Below are positions 44,763-56,560 of a stretch of 64,000 nt of DNA, piece by piece. The notes below the pieces were generated by a model. That model worked only from the letters and a program-made list of their open reading frames with translations. It did no database searches and had not been told where the DNA came from. Origin of the DNA: Vermamoeba vermiformis (taxonomy: Eukaryota; Tubulinea; Echinamoebida). The first letter of the stretch is position 1; every line of letters starts with the position of its first letter. The stretch spans positions 1 to 64,000 of the forward strand of contig JBEWZL010000036.1 of NCBI GenBank assembly GCA_045837725.1, in the 5' to 3' direction. The translations under genes were made by a program, and so were the position numbers.

Positions 44763-45582
44763 TTACTTCTTCTTCTTGTCGTCCTTCTTACTATCGCTCT
44801 TCTTAGCATCGCTCTTCTTAGTGTCGCCCTTCGCTGCACTCTTCGCTGCTTGACGACGCTTCTCGGGCAGACCTTGCTTCTCGATCTCCGCGTCTTTGGC
44901 TGCTGCTTTCTTCAGCGGGGCCTCGAAGTACTTGAGCACGCCGCTCAGACTCATGCCTTCACGTGCTCGCCACGCCTTCTCTTCCTCTGTCATCTCCGCA
45001 CTCAAATGTACGGGTTCTTTCACGCGCTTTTCGTCAATATTGCGCCACGGGTGACCTGGGGGATCCGATCAGCAATCGTGAAATCAATAGCCAAGTTTGT
45101 TAGATTAAAAAATGCTAGTGTGCAGTACCAATTATTGTTGATAATTTTAATGTGCACAAGAATTGCATACGGCCGGGATTAAACAAAAATAGCGAATATA
45201 AAAAATAATTCAAAAAAAATTATAATAAATCACCCAAAAATTATATAAGCATTACTAGTATTAACTTACGTTCTTTGACGTGTGATACAAGTGCGTAGAA
45301 TGAATAGGGCTCTGTAACAGCTAATTCAGCCAACATCTTGCGGTTCAAAGCAACATCCTCCTTGACGAGCGATGATATGAACTGCGAATAGACCATGCCG
45401 TGCTGACGAGTGGCAGCGTTGATTTGAGTCACCCACAGCTCGTGCATGCTTCGCTTTTTGGCCTTGCGATCCCGATACGAGTATTGCAATCCCTTGTGCA
45501 CCTTCTGACGTGCAACAGTCCACACATTCTTATTGCGGCCAAAATAGCCCTTAGCTAATTTGAATACTGCTGCTTTCTTCAT
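44763..45582 (-). CDS. Mitochondrial ribosomal protein bL20m with lysine-rich C-terminal extension
   Basis: Minus-strand exons: 45270..45582 and 44763..45055, separated by a 214-base intron. The first exon is a bacterial-type L20: VFKLAKGYFGRNKNVWTVAR, YSYRDRKAKKRSMHELWVTQ, INAATRQHGMVYSQFIS, DVALNRKMLAELAV, TEPYSFYALV. It starts directly at the mature sequence without a long presequence, as many L20m do. The second exon adds about 100 residues not found in bacterial L20: EKRVKEPVHLSAEMTEEEK, then VLKYFEAP, ending in a charged run of KKSD-type repeats (ending DDKKKK). L20 binds 23S rRNA early in large-subunit assembly. The tail may contact the mitochondrial ribosome surface or rRNA; that is inference. 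Confidence 0.85.
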
Positions 45583-45788
45583 GGTGCTGTGGTTGATCCA
45601 GCAGTGTCGTTACAAAAAATGATATTAATAACGAGTCTGATGAATAAAATGACACGGGGGTAGGATTCAATCACAATTTAAATAAGGGGTTGATATTCAC
45701 AAGTGAGTACAGAGTTCTTTTACTTTCAGAGCTGTCCCGCGTCACTGCGAGGTCAGATCTGCCTGGACCGGTGCTCGGATGCAGCTGA

Positions 45789-48018
45789 TCACTTCCGCTT
45801 CAGGCTCTTCTGTCGCTGCAACACAGTGTCGACAGAGCTCGAGTAGCCAAACAGCTTGTTGTCGTTGACTTCGAGCAGTTTGAGGGCCTGTTGCAGCTTG
45901 GAGCCAGTGACGAGGTGCTTGAAGCTGAGCTTCTTGCCCTTCTGAAAGTGCGCGATCAGATCCGGCAGCGTGCTGTACTCCTGACCGTCGAACACGAAGC
46001 AGTCCTTGCGCTTCTGCACTCTGAAGTGCATGTACTCGCTCTGCTTGGTCTTGGCACTCACCGCGTAGTCGCCAGGCGTGGCGGACAAGCGCACCAAGAA
46101 CGAGCCAGGCTTCTCATCGACCAAGCGCCGCTCTGCGTCCTCGCGACTCATCTCGCCGAAGAAGCCGCTGTGTCAAGTGGTGAGTACTGGACAGACACAG
46201 CCTACTAGTGGTAGGTGGTACTTACTTGTGCGAGACAATGCCGTACACCTGCGTGATGAAGTTCTGACTTTTCATGAACGGACCGTACCACGCCAGAGCA
46301 CTGCCGAATTGTTCCACCGACACTTTGCCAGTCTCACCAAAGGCTGCTTTGAGACACACAAACTTGGGGTCAGTTTGATAGTCGCGCGGCACGACAATGT
46401 TGAGATAGGTGGCGAGCGAGACGAGGAACTTGCTCCAGGGCACATCGAACTCGGTCAGGAAGTACTTCTCCCAGAACAGCTTGCCTTCGTCGTCCTTGAT
46501 CGCCTCGTCCATGACAATGCGGTAGAAGATGTTCGACTCGGCAATCTGTTCGAAGCTCGGTCGTTGTGGCGGCTCTTGCATCGAACACCGCACGATCAAG
46601 TCGCGCAGTTGACGCGGACAGTCTTTCGGAATTTCGGGCCTGCGACCTTCCCGTCCTACCACGCGAATGAAATCTGCAAATGACACGTGTCAATCAGAGG
46701 TCCACACCGTACAGTAGCGCCACAGAAACTATTTCCAGACCGACTCACCTTCGACAGTGCGCAGCTGATCTTGCCAGGGATAGCGCTCTGTGACGAGTTC
46801 CCAGAGAATCATGCCGAACGAGTACACATCTGTTGACACGTGTCAGCGCTAATTATAGAAACGTGTCAAAATCACTTGCCTGTTTTGTCATCGAGCTTCT
46901 CAGGAGGTACACCTAAAAACACTTCAGGGGCCTGTGGTCCGAGGTCAGTGAACTGCACGCGAGTATACACAACGTATGTGCACTTGCCATGTAATTCGGA
47001 GTGCCACCAATCGAGTTCACTTTGCCCTTGAACTGCGAGATACCAAAGTCCGCGACCTTCACGACCCAGTTGTCATTCACGAGCAGATTGGCGGGCTTGA
47101 GGTCCAAGTGATAGATGCCCTGTTTGTGCAGCCAGTACATGCCCAGTGCCGTGTCGCGTGCAATCATCATCTTCTTGCGCATCGACAGCTTCTCTTTGCG
47201 CAGCAGCGTGTACACACTGCCCTTCGGCATCAGCTCCGTCACGATCTTCAGCTTGCCGCCCTCGGTGCACAGGCCCATGAACAGCAGCAAGTTCTCGTGG
47301 CGCAGACGCGTCAATATAGCCACTTCGTTCTTGAAGTCTTGCAGCACCGTCTCGTCCACATTGTCGTTCAAGATCTTCACCGCCACGTCTTTGCCGCGAC
47401 ATCGGCCCTTGTACACGGCTGCAAAGGCCCCTGAACCGAGACTGCTCTTGTAGTCTATCTTAATCTCGTTGTCTTTGATCTCCCACTGCGCCACTTCTCG
47501 ATCTGCCGAGTCACTCGGATTGTAGTCCTCTTGCTTGGCAGTGTTGAGCTTGGATATGGGGCCTATCAGGGGTATCTTGGTGCTCAGCAGTGTTGATTTA
47601 TCTGCGCATGTAACGGCAATTAATTTCAAAGTACAAGCGCAGATCAAGCGAATATTTTAATCGATAATTTAAGTTTAATGTAGATGTGATTGTATTAATT
47701 TAATAACTGGTTTAAATAATATTCTCATTAAACCAAGGAGATATATATATTTGGCGTATTGTCACTATAATTACCTCGTTTGTTTTTGAGTTCCAAGCGA
47801 CGCACTTCTTGTTTGAGTGCTAATAGCGATGCTTTTTTCATCTGATATGCATCTAATATTTTCTTTTCATCTTCTTCAAATAATTTGAGCTGCTCTGGGT
47901 CCTTTTGATTAATACCCAAAAAAGTTGCATCCAAGACTTCCATCTCAGACTCCAGCTTTTCTAGATCCTCGACAACGAGCTGCAGCTCTTCTAACTTTTC
48001 AGCTAACTCATCGTCCAT
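45789..48018 (-). CDS. SHK-type protein kinase with C-terminal SH2 domain
   Basis: Minus-strand exons: 47775..48018, 46988..47601, 46880..46931, 46749..46829, about 46229..46675, 45789..46168. The first exon is a coiled coil (DDELAEKLEELQLVVEDLEK). The kinase domain follows: GSGAFAAVYKG, KDVAVKIL, RHENLLLFMG, YHLDLKPANLLV, VADFGISQ, MAPEVFLG, DVYSFGMILWELV. The catalytic loop has HLD in place of HRD, as recalled for amoebozoan SHK kinases. After the kinase comes a linker, then an SH2 domain whose key arginine sits in SFLVRLS, with NGFFGEMSREDAE before and DLIAHF after. SHK proteins are dual-specificity kinases that dock on phosphotyrosine. Two introns use GC donors (at 46987 and 46879). It is divergent from the golgin gene, 148 bases between starts. 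Confidence 0.92.
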
Positions 48019-48166
48019 GGTGCTCGAGTATACTGCTACGCTATGAATGCAATTCAGAGTTGTGCGCGTGACTTAATCGTGCCAGTTAAGTCCAGGCCAC
48101 TGACGTCACTTGTGGGCAAGGTGCGAGGTATTAGTATGAATAGTAGCAGCACTACCATGAGGCAAG

Positions 48167-50334
48167 ATGTGGAACAAATTTAACACGCTCACCAATCAGT
48201 TTTCAAAGATTACTGAAATTACTAAAGATCTGCTCAAAGACGATCGTGAAGGAGAGGACGATGAAAATGACGAGGAGTATGATGAATATATTAATGATGT
48301 AGACCATTCACATGATCCAAACAACTCTCAGCTGCGACGTACCAGTGGCGATGGATCAGCTGAAAATATTAATAATAACCCCAAACAAAATAAGACTCTA
48401 TTCCTCACGCAGTTAGTGCAAACTCAAAAGGAACAGGCAAGTAATAAATTTATTAGCTTACTCTAATTATATTCAAACCTCATTTCCCAGCTTTCGAGTT
48501 TGAAATCTGAATCCAGCAAGCTGCGCAGACAACTGCAAGACAAAGACCGACAACTCGAACACGTCATTCAAGAGCTCAGCGAACTGCGTGCCATGCGAGA
48601 GGTAAGACTGCATTGGACTCATTGGACGTACGACTGACTGTTTTGCAAGCACGCTGTGAATGGCAGCACCATAAATGGCAATGTGCCACCACGGGACACT
48701 TCCGACAGCGAGTTGATCAACACCGCCCTGATCGATGAGATGTACCGCACTTACTGCGACAGCAACGACACTGTCAAAGATGTCAATCTAAAAATAGCTG
48801 CTGTTGCGCGACAGTTGGCCTCGGCGGTCAAACTTAGTCAAAAAGCTGCAAACAAAGAAAAAGACGAGCGACAGTGGCGCGAGATGACACGTGACCTGAA
48901 CGAGCAGTTGACAGCGAGCAGACACGAGTGTCAAAGTGTCAAATCTCAGCTCGAGATATTGCAGCGTCAGTTGGAGCAGTACGATCACGTGATCAAATCT
49001 CCCGTGTCAATTTCAGGTACGGAGCACTGATGACCTTGGTGGCACTGACTGACAGCTGTCAAAAATAGATCTGCAGCAACAAGTTGACACGTTGACGCGC
49101 ACCAATGCAGCCCTGGTGAGTGATCTCGACAAACAGACGCAAACACTTGCTGTCACGCGCCGCGAACTCACTCAGCTCAACGAGTAAGTGCTAAAAATAG
49201 CTTCTCAGAGCGTGCCACTCATCATCTCGCGTGCAGGGAGATTGAAATGCTTCATGAACAGCGCGCACGTGACAAGAGCAATCACCAGCTCGAGATTGAA
49301 TCTTTGCAGCACGAGCTCGACAAGGCAGTGAGTCAGCACCAGAGCGTGAAACAATTCGCGCTGGACCAGGCACGTGACTCGGAGGAGGAGATTGAACGCC
49401 TCGCTGCCCTGGTGGAGGATTTGCAGCAAGAGAATGCAAAGATCACGCGACAGCTCAGTGATCGCGTGCACCTCGAGGTAAGTCAGCGGTTGACACGTGT
49501 CATCCGAAGTGTCACCTACTGACACGTGTCAAACAGGAGCACATGCAGCAGCGCGAAGAGGAGACAGCACGTGTGCGCGAAGAATTGACCAATCTGCGTC
49601 ACGTGCTCGATGCTATAAATAGCGAATTCGCCGTGGATCTCGAGGCCAAGACAGCTTTGCTTAAAAAGGAAAATGCGCAGCTCTTGCAACAGCGCGATGA
49701 CGCTCTCAAAGCCCTGGAAGAAGTCAACACCAAATTAAGTAATGTCACGCATGACAGCGGCAAGAGTCTATATTTAGAACAGCAGCTAGAAGCCAAGGAC
49801 AAAGAGATTGAAAAGTTGCGCGCTGAGAGTACGTTTGACAGGTGTCACTCGACGGGTGCCGCGATAATCTAACTTTCCTTTTTTGGTCGTAGTTGGTCCA
49901 TTGCGACGCATTCTCGAAGAGGCTATTACGCGGCTGAAAATGAGCGAGCAAGAGAAGAACAAAGACGCGTTCATTGACAAGTAGGCTAAATATAGAGCAG
50001 TGTGCTAATAATAGACACTAACGCCCTCACTCACAGACAAGTAGTCACGCGCCTCATTGTGACGTACATCAGCGACAAGTCCAAGCGGCGTGATGTACTC
50101 GAATTGATGGCCAAGATCTTGCACTTCACTGACGAGGACAAGAAGCACGTGGGACTCATTCAGACACGCTCGTGGTCTATTTTTAGTCCTTTCAGCTCCC
50201 CCTCAAAGAATGCCAATCCCAGTGCACCACTGCCACTGCCTGAGGGCAAGTCACTAACGGACCTGTGGGTTGACTTCTTGTTGGCTGAAGCTGCAGCTGA
50301 GAAGAAGAGTGACGTCACTGCGCCACCCCAGTAG
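48167..50334 (+). CDS. Golgin with GRAB domain (GMAP-210/Rud3 type)
   Basis: Exons: 48167..48436, 48491..48601, 48650..49016, 49069..49183, 49237..49477, 49537..49828, 49893..49980, 50037..50334. The N-terminus (MWNKFNTLTNQFSKITEITK) is amphipathic with Thr/Ser/Asn on the polar face, like a lipid-packing sensor. A long acidic linker follows, then about 400 residues of coiled coil (SLKSESSKLRRQLQDKDRQL, DEMYRTYCDSN, REEETARVREELTNLRHVLD). Near the end is the GRAB domain: PLRRILEEAITRLK, QVVTRLIVTYISD, SKRRDVLELMAKILHFTDED, which binds Arf-type GTPases at the cis-Golgi. The tail is a short proline-rich part. The first intron begins with GC. It likely tethers vesicles at the cis-Golgi; syntaxin 5, its natural partner compartment, is encoded 3 kb on. 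Confidence 0.88.
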
Positions 50335-52078
50335 CTTGTACAATCGTTGGATTTGTTGTCAATAGTCGTGTAAATTTGTAAATTATTGTTGGCTTGAATT
50401 TGGCAAATCATGCCATATAAAATACCCCTGCACTATTAGAATTTTTTTTTGAAGTGCACAGTTTTCGGCTACGAATGCCAACGTGGTGGCATCCACTCGG
50501 CTAATTGAGGCTGAGTACATTTCAAACAAAATTTATGAAGCATATGGGCGGACATCTTGTCCGCCAAAAATTTTTCGTGGCATCCAGGGTCACTGCATCC
50601 ACTGATGTTAGTAATTGACCAACTTATACCAAACTTTGCCATTAGCACCAGCAGACCCAAGAAGGACTACTATTGGCATCAGGAGGCTTTGGGCTAGCCG
50701 CTGGAGGCTGAAAATGTCATTGTTCTGCAAAGAACTTAAGTACCAGAACTATGTTCTATAAGCAGCAAAACCATTTAAACTTTGGAAATACACAGAACTA
50801 TCACTATATAACAAGAAGATATGAGTAATCGTCAAAGATATTGTAATGACAGCAAATTGTGATTGCTAGGTGTCAATGCATTGTAGCCAAAAATTTTTGC
50901 ATCATCCATACTTTTTTATGTTGTAACTTTGTCCAGCTAGTGGCAAACCTAATGGGACGTCCACCATGCTTCATCTGGTGAAACCAAGCTCGCCATTAGC
51001 GTCAGTGGACCCAAGACTACCATTGGCTCAGGTGGCTTTGGGAGGACGTCCTGCCCAAATTAGACAGGGTGTCCGTCCATAGACAGGGTGTCTGTCCAGG
51101 GACATGGCGTCCGTCCGTGGACAGGGTGTCCGTCCAGGGACAAGGCGTCCGGATCCGGACGGGGCGTCCGCTGAAGATAGTAATTAACGAAATTCAATTC
51201 TGTTTGCTGCAGTAGGTAGAGCATATATAGGATACTACTAGGTATGAACTTTCCATCCACATCAGCTTCCAGCCACTGGAGATAGAGAAAGAATTGTAAT
51301 CACCATACATTGGAAAGATGGATATTTTGGCTAATGGATGTAATTTCAGCGTCTTTATCAAGAAAATAACGTATTTTTGCAACCAGGACATGTTTGGGGC
51401 ACAAAGAACAGTTTTACATCCTATCCAAAAATTGTGTGCTATTTGAGCTATCATCCTATAGATATGTAGTTCTGCATAGAACTGTGCCAGATATGGATTG
51501 TTGTGAATGAGAAGTTTCTCCTAACAAAGTGCTGTTGAATCTTTCTGTTGAACTCTGACATGCCCACTATGTTGCAAACGACTCTGTATGTCATGCCAAA
51601 CCGTAGTTATCAAAATCTTTGTTACTTGAGCCATTTGGAGCTTGATTTCAAAAAAAGAGGAACTTTCTCCAGCTCAATCCCTAGAGCTTGGCCAGCAAGG
51701 AAACCATCAAACTCATCCAAAATATAGGTATCCACGACAATTAGGTGCTATTGGCCTTTTATTCCATGAGAACCTAGTGATGGCGGACGCCCCGTCCGGG
51801 TCCGGACGCCCTGTCCAAATCCGGACGTCCTGCTCAAATTGAGCAAGACGACCTCCTGTATGATAGTCTCTCTGGATGTGGATTGTGTAGGTTATCCTAT
51901 CGGTCCTCTCGACTTTAAAGCTCTTCCATTATTCTGTTTCATTGTTTCCAATCCCACAAAGCATTCAGTGCAGGGTGTGGCAAGGCCTTGCCACTTGTAG
52001 TCCTACATCAACAACAGCAGATGGTCGTTCCCTGCACCAAGGACCTATGAAATAGTTGCCTCCAAACACTGCACTATT
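50335..52078. other. Gene-free repeat-like island, 1.7 kb
   Basis: No coding exon recognised. Composition and word use differ from the neighbours; E-box palindromes stop here. It contains a GGCGGACA-TCT-TGTCCGCC palindrome (50,549-50,567), two diverged copies of one segment (about 50,636-50,690 and 50,992-51,045), a minisatellite of GGACAGGGTGTCCGTCC-like units (51,061-51,176), and reverse-complement-type units at about 51,783-51,835. It looks like the remains of repetitive DNA inserted between the golgin and the DUF1295 gene. No transposase fragment was seen. Confidence 0.55.
51061..51176. repeat. Minisatellite of about six GGAC...GTCC units
   Basis: Roughly six tandem units of 18-20 bases with the core GACAGGGTGTCCGTCC and variants (gacatggcgtccgtcc, gacaaggcgtccgg, gacggggcgtccg). 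Each unit is itself built of GGAC/GTCC halves. Related units in the opposite sense appear at about 51,783-51,835, so the two arrays frame 600 bases of intervening DNA. Confidence 0.7.
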
Positions 52079-53225
52079 TTACACAGTTTTATTTTCTGTC
52101 TCGCTCGACTTCTTGGGGAACCATGGAAAGAAAGCATTTGTAGTCAGCTGGTACTCTTTGTAATCTTTGCGTGATTTGACTGCCTGGGCCTCCGTAGGTG
52201 GAATGCCAGTGACACGTGTCACAGCCACGTACATGAGTGCTGGCGACGCGACCCCAGCGAGCAGTGTCCACGGTGTGTGTGCACAGAGTGGTACGTATGA
52301 CAGCCAATAGATCCACTCGAAGAAGTAGTTCGGATGGCGCGTGTAGTGCCACAGTCCCTCGCGACACGTGCGCGCAGCATTCTCCGCACGTGATCGGAAC
52401 TCGCGCAGTTGTCGGTCAGCAGTGCTCTCGCCCACCACTGCCACGGCCCACAGCGAGGTCGCGAGTGCCACACTGCGCGGTGCTGGCATTGATCTCCGCG
52501 CGGAGATTGCGAGCAGTGGCAGCGAGAGAATGGAACTCAGCAGCGCTTGTGCTTGAAAGAATAGGAACATGTTCTTGTCAGTTTGATTGCCCCATTGCGC
52601 GCGCAGTTGTTGGTAGCGCTTGTCTTCGGGGGCTTCAGATCCGATGCGCGATGTTAAATGCGAGACGAGTCGTGCGCTCCATGTGCTGCATATCAATGGG
52701 TCAGTATTCTGCGCTGGTGCAATAGAAAGCAATAGCTCGCTAATTAGGGATAATATCAACACGAGGACTGCGTATTGAGCCTCACCTGACCATCACTGCT
52801 TGTACCGCGCGATTGAAGACGAGACCTGTTGCATAACGCCTATCATACTCCATCCATCAATATATATATATCAGCTAGTCTCACCTCGTCCCTTCGCAGC
52901 ATAGAACAAGGACAGCGCACCGAGCCCTGCAGTCCAGCCTACATCTACAATGTTCGCATTGCGCGTGTGTTGCTGATACACCCACAGCCCTGTCATAATA
53001 CAACATCAACTACTATGCTATACACAAGTGCCTATTGTGCTCACCGCCCTGCATGACTGACATGCCGGCTAATCCGCCCACAAATAACTTGACTGAACCA
53101 AGCGATTAATTAGCTATGCGCAGTGGAAATATTATCATGGCGATACATATAGATAATTGTAGTATATTTCGCTGTATTATTTAACAAATGAAGTCAACTA
53201 AGATCCACGTACTTGAATGCAACAT
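52079..53225 (-). CDS. DUF1295 membrane enzyme (steroid 5-alpha-reductase-like)
   Basis: Minus-strand exons: about 53213..53225, 53045..53092, 52885..52989, 52796..52825, 52079..52685. Family motifs run in order: TRNANIVDVGWTAGLGALSL (the NxxxVDVGW signature), ICSTWSARLVSHLTSR, EDKRYQQLRAQWG, ADRQLREFRS, CREGLWHYTRHPNYFFEWIY, and VTGIPPTEAQAVKSRKDYKE close to the end. The R-HPNYF-E motif is the likely NADPH-binding region of this superfamily. Several membrane helices are present. DUF1295 members are predicted NADPH-dependent reductases of lipids or fatty acids in ER or peroxisome membranes; the true substrate is unknown. Start from the tiny exon MLHS is the least certain part. Confidence 0.82.
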
Positions 53226-53433
53226 GTCACTGAAGAGCAGGTGTACTGTAACACATATATATATATGCACGCTTAATATCACCCACTAAGGTGTTATTAA
53301 TAGTATCACGTGCTTGTGGTTGTGGTGCTGACGTCGGTTAGTTATTTGAACAAAATTTCACAGCAGATCCAAACTGAACAGCACTCAGCCACCACACACC
53401 ATCATACACCAGCAATAATACTAATAGCACACT

Positions 53434-54466
53434 ATGGCGAGTCTAGGGTTCAGAGATCGTACCTCCGAGTTCACATCCATCGCGGAGTCCATTCGCAAGC
53501 GCAATGAGATCGTCGTCAAGCCGCGCACAGCACAGAGCTTGATCAAGCAGAAAATTGGCGTGCATAAAGTGGCAGCGGAGATATCGCGTCAGACATATGA
53601 GACCACTCTCAAACTCGGTGAATTGACCAAATGTAAGGCCGAGGCACAATTATTATTAATTATTTGTATTTTTATTATAATTTTCGTATTTTTCCGTTTA
53701 CTATCACGACGTTAAAACACGATCAAACAATGAAATTCAGAACACAACGCGCTATATCTAACGCTGCTCTATACCAGTGGCCAAATCAACCTCGTTGTTC
53801 AATGATCCGACAGAGAAGATCCAAGAATTAGTCTACATCATCAAGCAAGACATACAGTACCTCGACAAGAAGATTATAGAGCTCGATCAGCTGGTCAAAT
53901 CACAGCGCGCAGGCACCGATCAAGCGCACTCGCACTCAGACACAATTGTTGACGCGCTCAAATCCAATCTGCGCAACACGACGCAGAACTTCACTAAAGT
54001 ACTCGAGATGCGCAGCGAGACTATGAAAGCACAGCAAGAGAAGCGCGAGAAGTTCACTGGCTCGCGACTGAGTGTTGCCGCGCAGACCTCTCAAGCGCAG
54101 TACAGCTCGGGTGGATTTGGCGGTGGATTTGACCAGCCCGACGAGAACGAGCACGAAGTCGCGCTGCCAATGGTCACGATGCAGAGCTCCGTCATCGAAC
54201 AGCGCTCCAGTGCAGTGCGCGCCATTGAACAGACCATTCACGACTTGCAGCGCATCTTCCAGCACTTGGCGCAGCTGGCGCACGAACAAGACGCGCAGAT
54301 CCAGCGCATTGACGACAATGTGAATGCGACGGTGCTGAATGTGGAGGGCGCGCACAAACAACTCGTCACCTACCTGGCCAAGGTCAGCAACGATCGGTGG
54401 CTCATCCTCAAAGTGTTTGGCATTCTGCTGCTCTTCATATTCATATTTGTCGTATTCTTCGCATAA
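53434..54466 (+). CDS. STX5: Syntaxin 5 (Sed5-type Qa-SNARE)
   Basis: Exons: 53434..53631 and 53778..54466. The N-terminus is MASLGFRDRTSEFTSIAESI, matching the syntaxin-5 N-peptide that binds Sly1. The Habc three-helix region follows (HKVAAEISRQTYETTLKLGE, TEKIQELVYIIKQDIQYLD). A linker contains GGFGGGFDQPDENEHE. Then come the Qa SNARE motif (AIEQTIHDLQRIFQHLAQLA with zero-layer glutamine, and IQRIDDNVNATVLNVEGAHK) and a C-terminal membrane anchor (VFGILLLFIFIFVVFF). Syntaxin 5 drives fusion of ER-to-Golgi and intra-Golgi vesicles. The only intron is 146 bases, longer than usual here. If retained, the frame stays open into a hydrophobic stretch and stop (see findings). Confidence 0.95.
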
Positions 54467-54855
54467 GAATGCAAGGAATAGGACCTCATTGTATTATATA
54501 CGTACTAGTAAACCCCTCCAAATATGTTTTGACCACATCCGCTAGTGAAGAGCCGTTGTATTTGGTGAATGTCTTTATTGTTATTCAACTAATGATCCAC
54601 GTGAGCTGTTAGTCCACTAGTACATTATTAATAAGCAGTTGCGTGCTTAATTAACTGATAGATATCTTGTTGATGAATTTACAAGGCTGAAATGAGTAGA
54701 TGTATCTTTTATGCGTCAGCAACTTCGGTGGGCTTCATTTGTTCTATTTGTAATTTATTAGTACATTTTGTATATATATTTGTGGCGTAAAAGCGGTGGT
54801 AACAAAAATTGATCAAATGCAGAAAATAATAATTAAAATAAACCTCAAAAATGGG
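54467..54855. other. Gap, 389 bases
   Basis: Tail-to-tail gap between syntaxin 5 (plus) and the ATP synthase epsilon gene (minus). AT-rich, nothing recognised. Confidence 0.5.
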
Positions 54856-55065
54856 TTAATAATTGTTTAAAATTAATATTATGCATCCCCACGCACCTAA
54901 TTTGCCCTTATTGCCCTTGGACCATTGTCTGAACTTCATATTTTCGAGTTCGCGAGAAGCAGCTTGTTTCTTAGCGTTGTCCTTCATGCACGAGCGCAGT
55001 ACTCGCGAGCAGATGTTGACGTAGCGGACGTAAGTGAGGCCAGCAGCTCTCCAGAATTGCACCAT
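54856..55065 (-). CDS. Mitochondrial ATP synthase subunit epsilon
   Basis: The protein begins MVQFWRAAGLTYVRYVNICS, matching the conserved start of mitochondrial F1 epsilon (W-R-x-A-G-L-x-Y-x-x-Y). It continues with VLRSCMKDNAKKQAASREL and a basic stretch (KFRQWSKGNKGKL). About 56 residues lead to a possible GT donor near 54,897; reading straight on gives 69 codons and a stop at 54,856. The family is usually 50-70 residues, so either ending is possible. The subunit sits at the foot of the F1 central stalk. It has no cleavable presequence, as in yeast ATP15. Confidence 0.85.
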   Translation of the reverse strand: MVQFWRAAGLTYVRYVNICSRVLRSCMKDNAKKQAASRELENMKFRQWSKGNKGKLGAWGCIILILNNY

Positions 55066-55328
55066 GGTGTTGTGTTAGTGTTGGTGTTTTGGTTGCAGAT
55101 GGAATGAACAGCCATGCAGCGCTGCAAGGACTTGTCGCACGTGATCGTTGCACTAAGACAGCTGATGTACGAATGCACTCGAAGTTAGCTCAAAGGTGGT
55201 TGAAGAGGATAGTATTTAATGGAGTCAGTCGTTTGTACACAGAGTGAGATCTGGGACAAGATGCGCACAAGAATTGAAGTTAATTATATTACATAGGCAT
55301 GTAACGCATCGCATGCACTCTCCACGGC

Positions 55329-56341
55329 TTAATCGCGCTCAGCAATAGCAACCAAGTGCTCGTCAATCTCAGCAGGAGTCAGCAGTCTGAATCCAGATTC
55401 ATTCGCCGCTACAATGCCGACTTCAATCTCAGTGGCCTTGAAGTCCGTGTTGAGCACTGATTGCAGCGCATTGATTGCGAGTCTGATGGTCTCCTCGCGG
55501 CTCAATGCAGGGTTGTGTCGCAGTTTCTTTTCCAAGAAGTTGTTCGCCTCGATCTCCTTGGCACCGGCACTCGTAGCCTTGTAGCCGACAAAGTAGCCTG
55601 CAGGGTCGCACTTGTAGAGCTGCGGACCAGTCTCCTCGTCCATGCCAATCAAGATCATTGTGGAGCCCAGAGGACGCATGTACGCGTGCTGCGTGTGCAC
55701 CTGCGCAATGTCTGCCACGCGATTGGCGAGGGCGTGCGGGGGGATGTCGTAGCCGTACTTGTACTTGAACTCGGAGGCCTCGTGACGCGTGCGTTGAATT
55801 TGTGACTTGCCGTCTGCGATAATGCCTGTCACCACGCAGCCAATCTTGGGCGTCAGATTGGCCATCGAGCTGACGGTGGAGGGGTCCAACAAACGATCCT
55901 GCGCAATGGTGTTATTACGCGTGTTATTGCGGTGTATATGGCACCAATAGGCCTCTTGTAGTGTTCACTTACAGGTACTTTCTTCTGCGTTACAATGCAG
56001 CACGAATCTTTGCCGCGCACACCAATGGAGGTCATATCGCTGTTCTTAATGGCCTTGAAGGCATATTCTGCAATGCGATGTTAATATCAACTAATAACGC
56101 AGCACTAGCAAGTAGCTCTAAGGTGGTGATGAAATATTTGATCGCAAAAAAAAATTGAAAAAAATTTGAAAAATAATTTTAAATAGTCACCAATGCCACA
56201 ATAATTCATAATACAATAAAATCTGGTTGAATAGGGCCACAAACAGCACCAATAAAACATACCAACTTGATAGAGTCGTCCTTCAGGAGAGAAGATGGTG
56301 ATGTGAGTATCATAACCTGCACTTGAAGCCCCGCGACTCAT
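55329..56341 (-). CDS. PSMA6: 20S proteasome subunit alpha 6 (PSMA6)
   Basis: Minus-strand exons: 56263..56341, 55973..56067, 55329..55898. It opens [20 protein letters not shown] and [16 protein letters not shown], the proteasome alpha signature, where the first serine/glycine pattern and [13 protein letters not shown] point to alpha 6 (alpha-1 in yeast, SCL1). Next are [75 protein letters not shown] and a C-terminal helix ([17 protein letters not shown]). Length of about 246 residues is normal. Alpha subunits form the outer gate rings of the 20S core; they are not proteolytic. Confidence 0.95.
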
Positions 56342-56560
56342 TGTGTTCTAATGTGTATGTAATACTAATACTAGTGTTATAATAAGAGCTAATGATAGCG
56401 CGTTGAGGCTCGTTGTAATCAACACAAAATGAAATAAAATTGAAAGTTTTTCCTCCACGCAACATTACCAACTTTTATGTGTCAATTTTGCTATCGACCA
56501 CGACCACTAACGAGCACTCTGTATTGTATATAATAACACCCCAATGTTGTTGAGAGATAT

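Noticed and set aside
44712-45182. Plus-strand 156-codon frame rich in Leu/Ser
   Set aside because: It is the antisense of the lysine-rich tail of mitochondrial L20; its composition follows from that.
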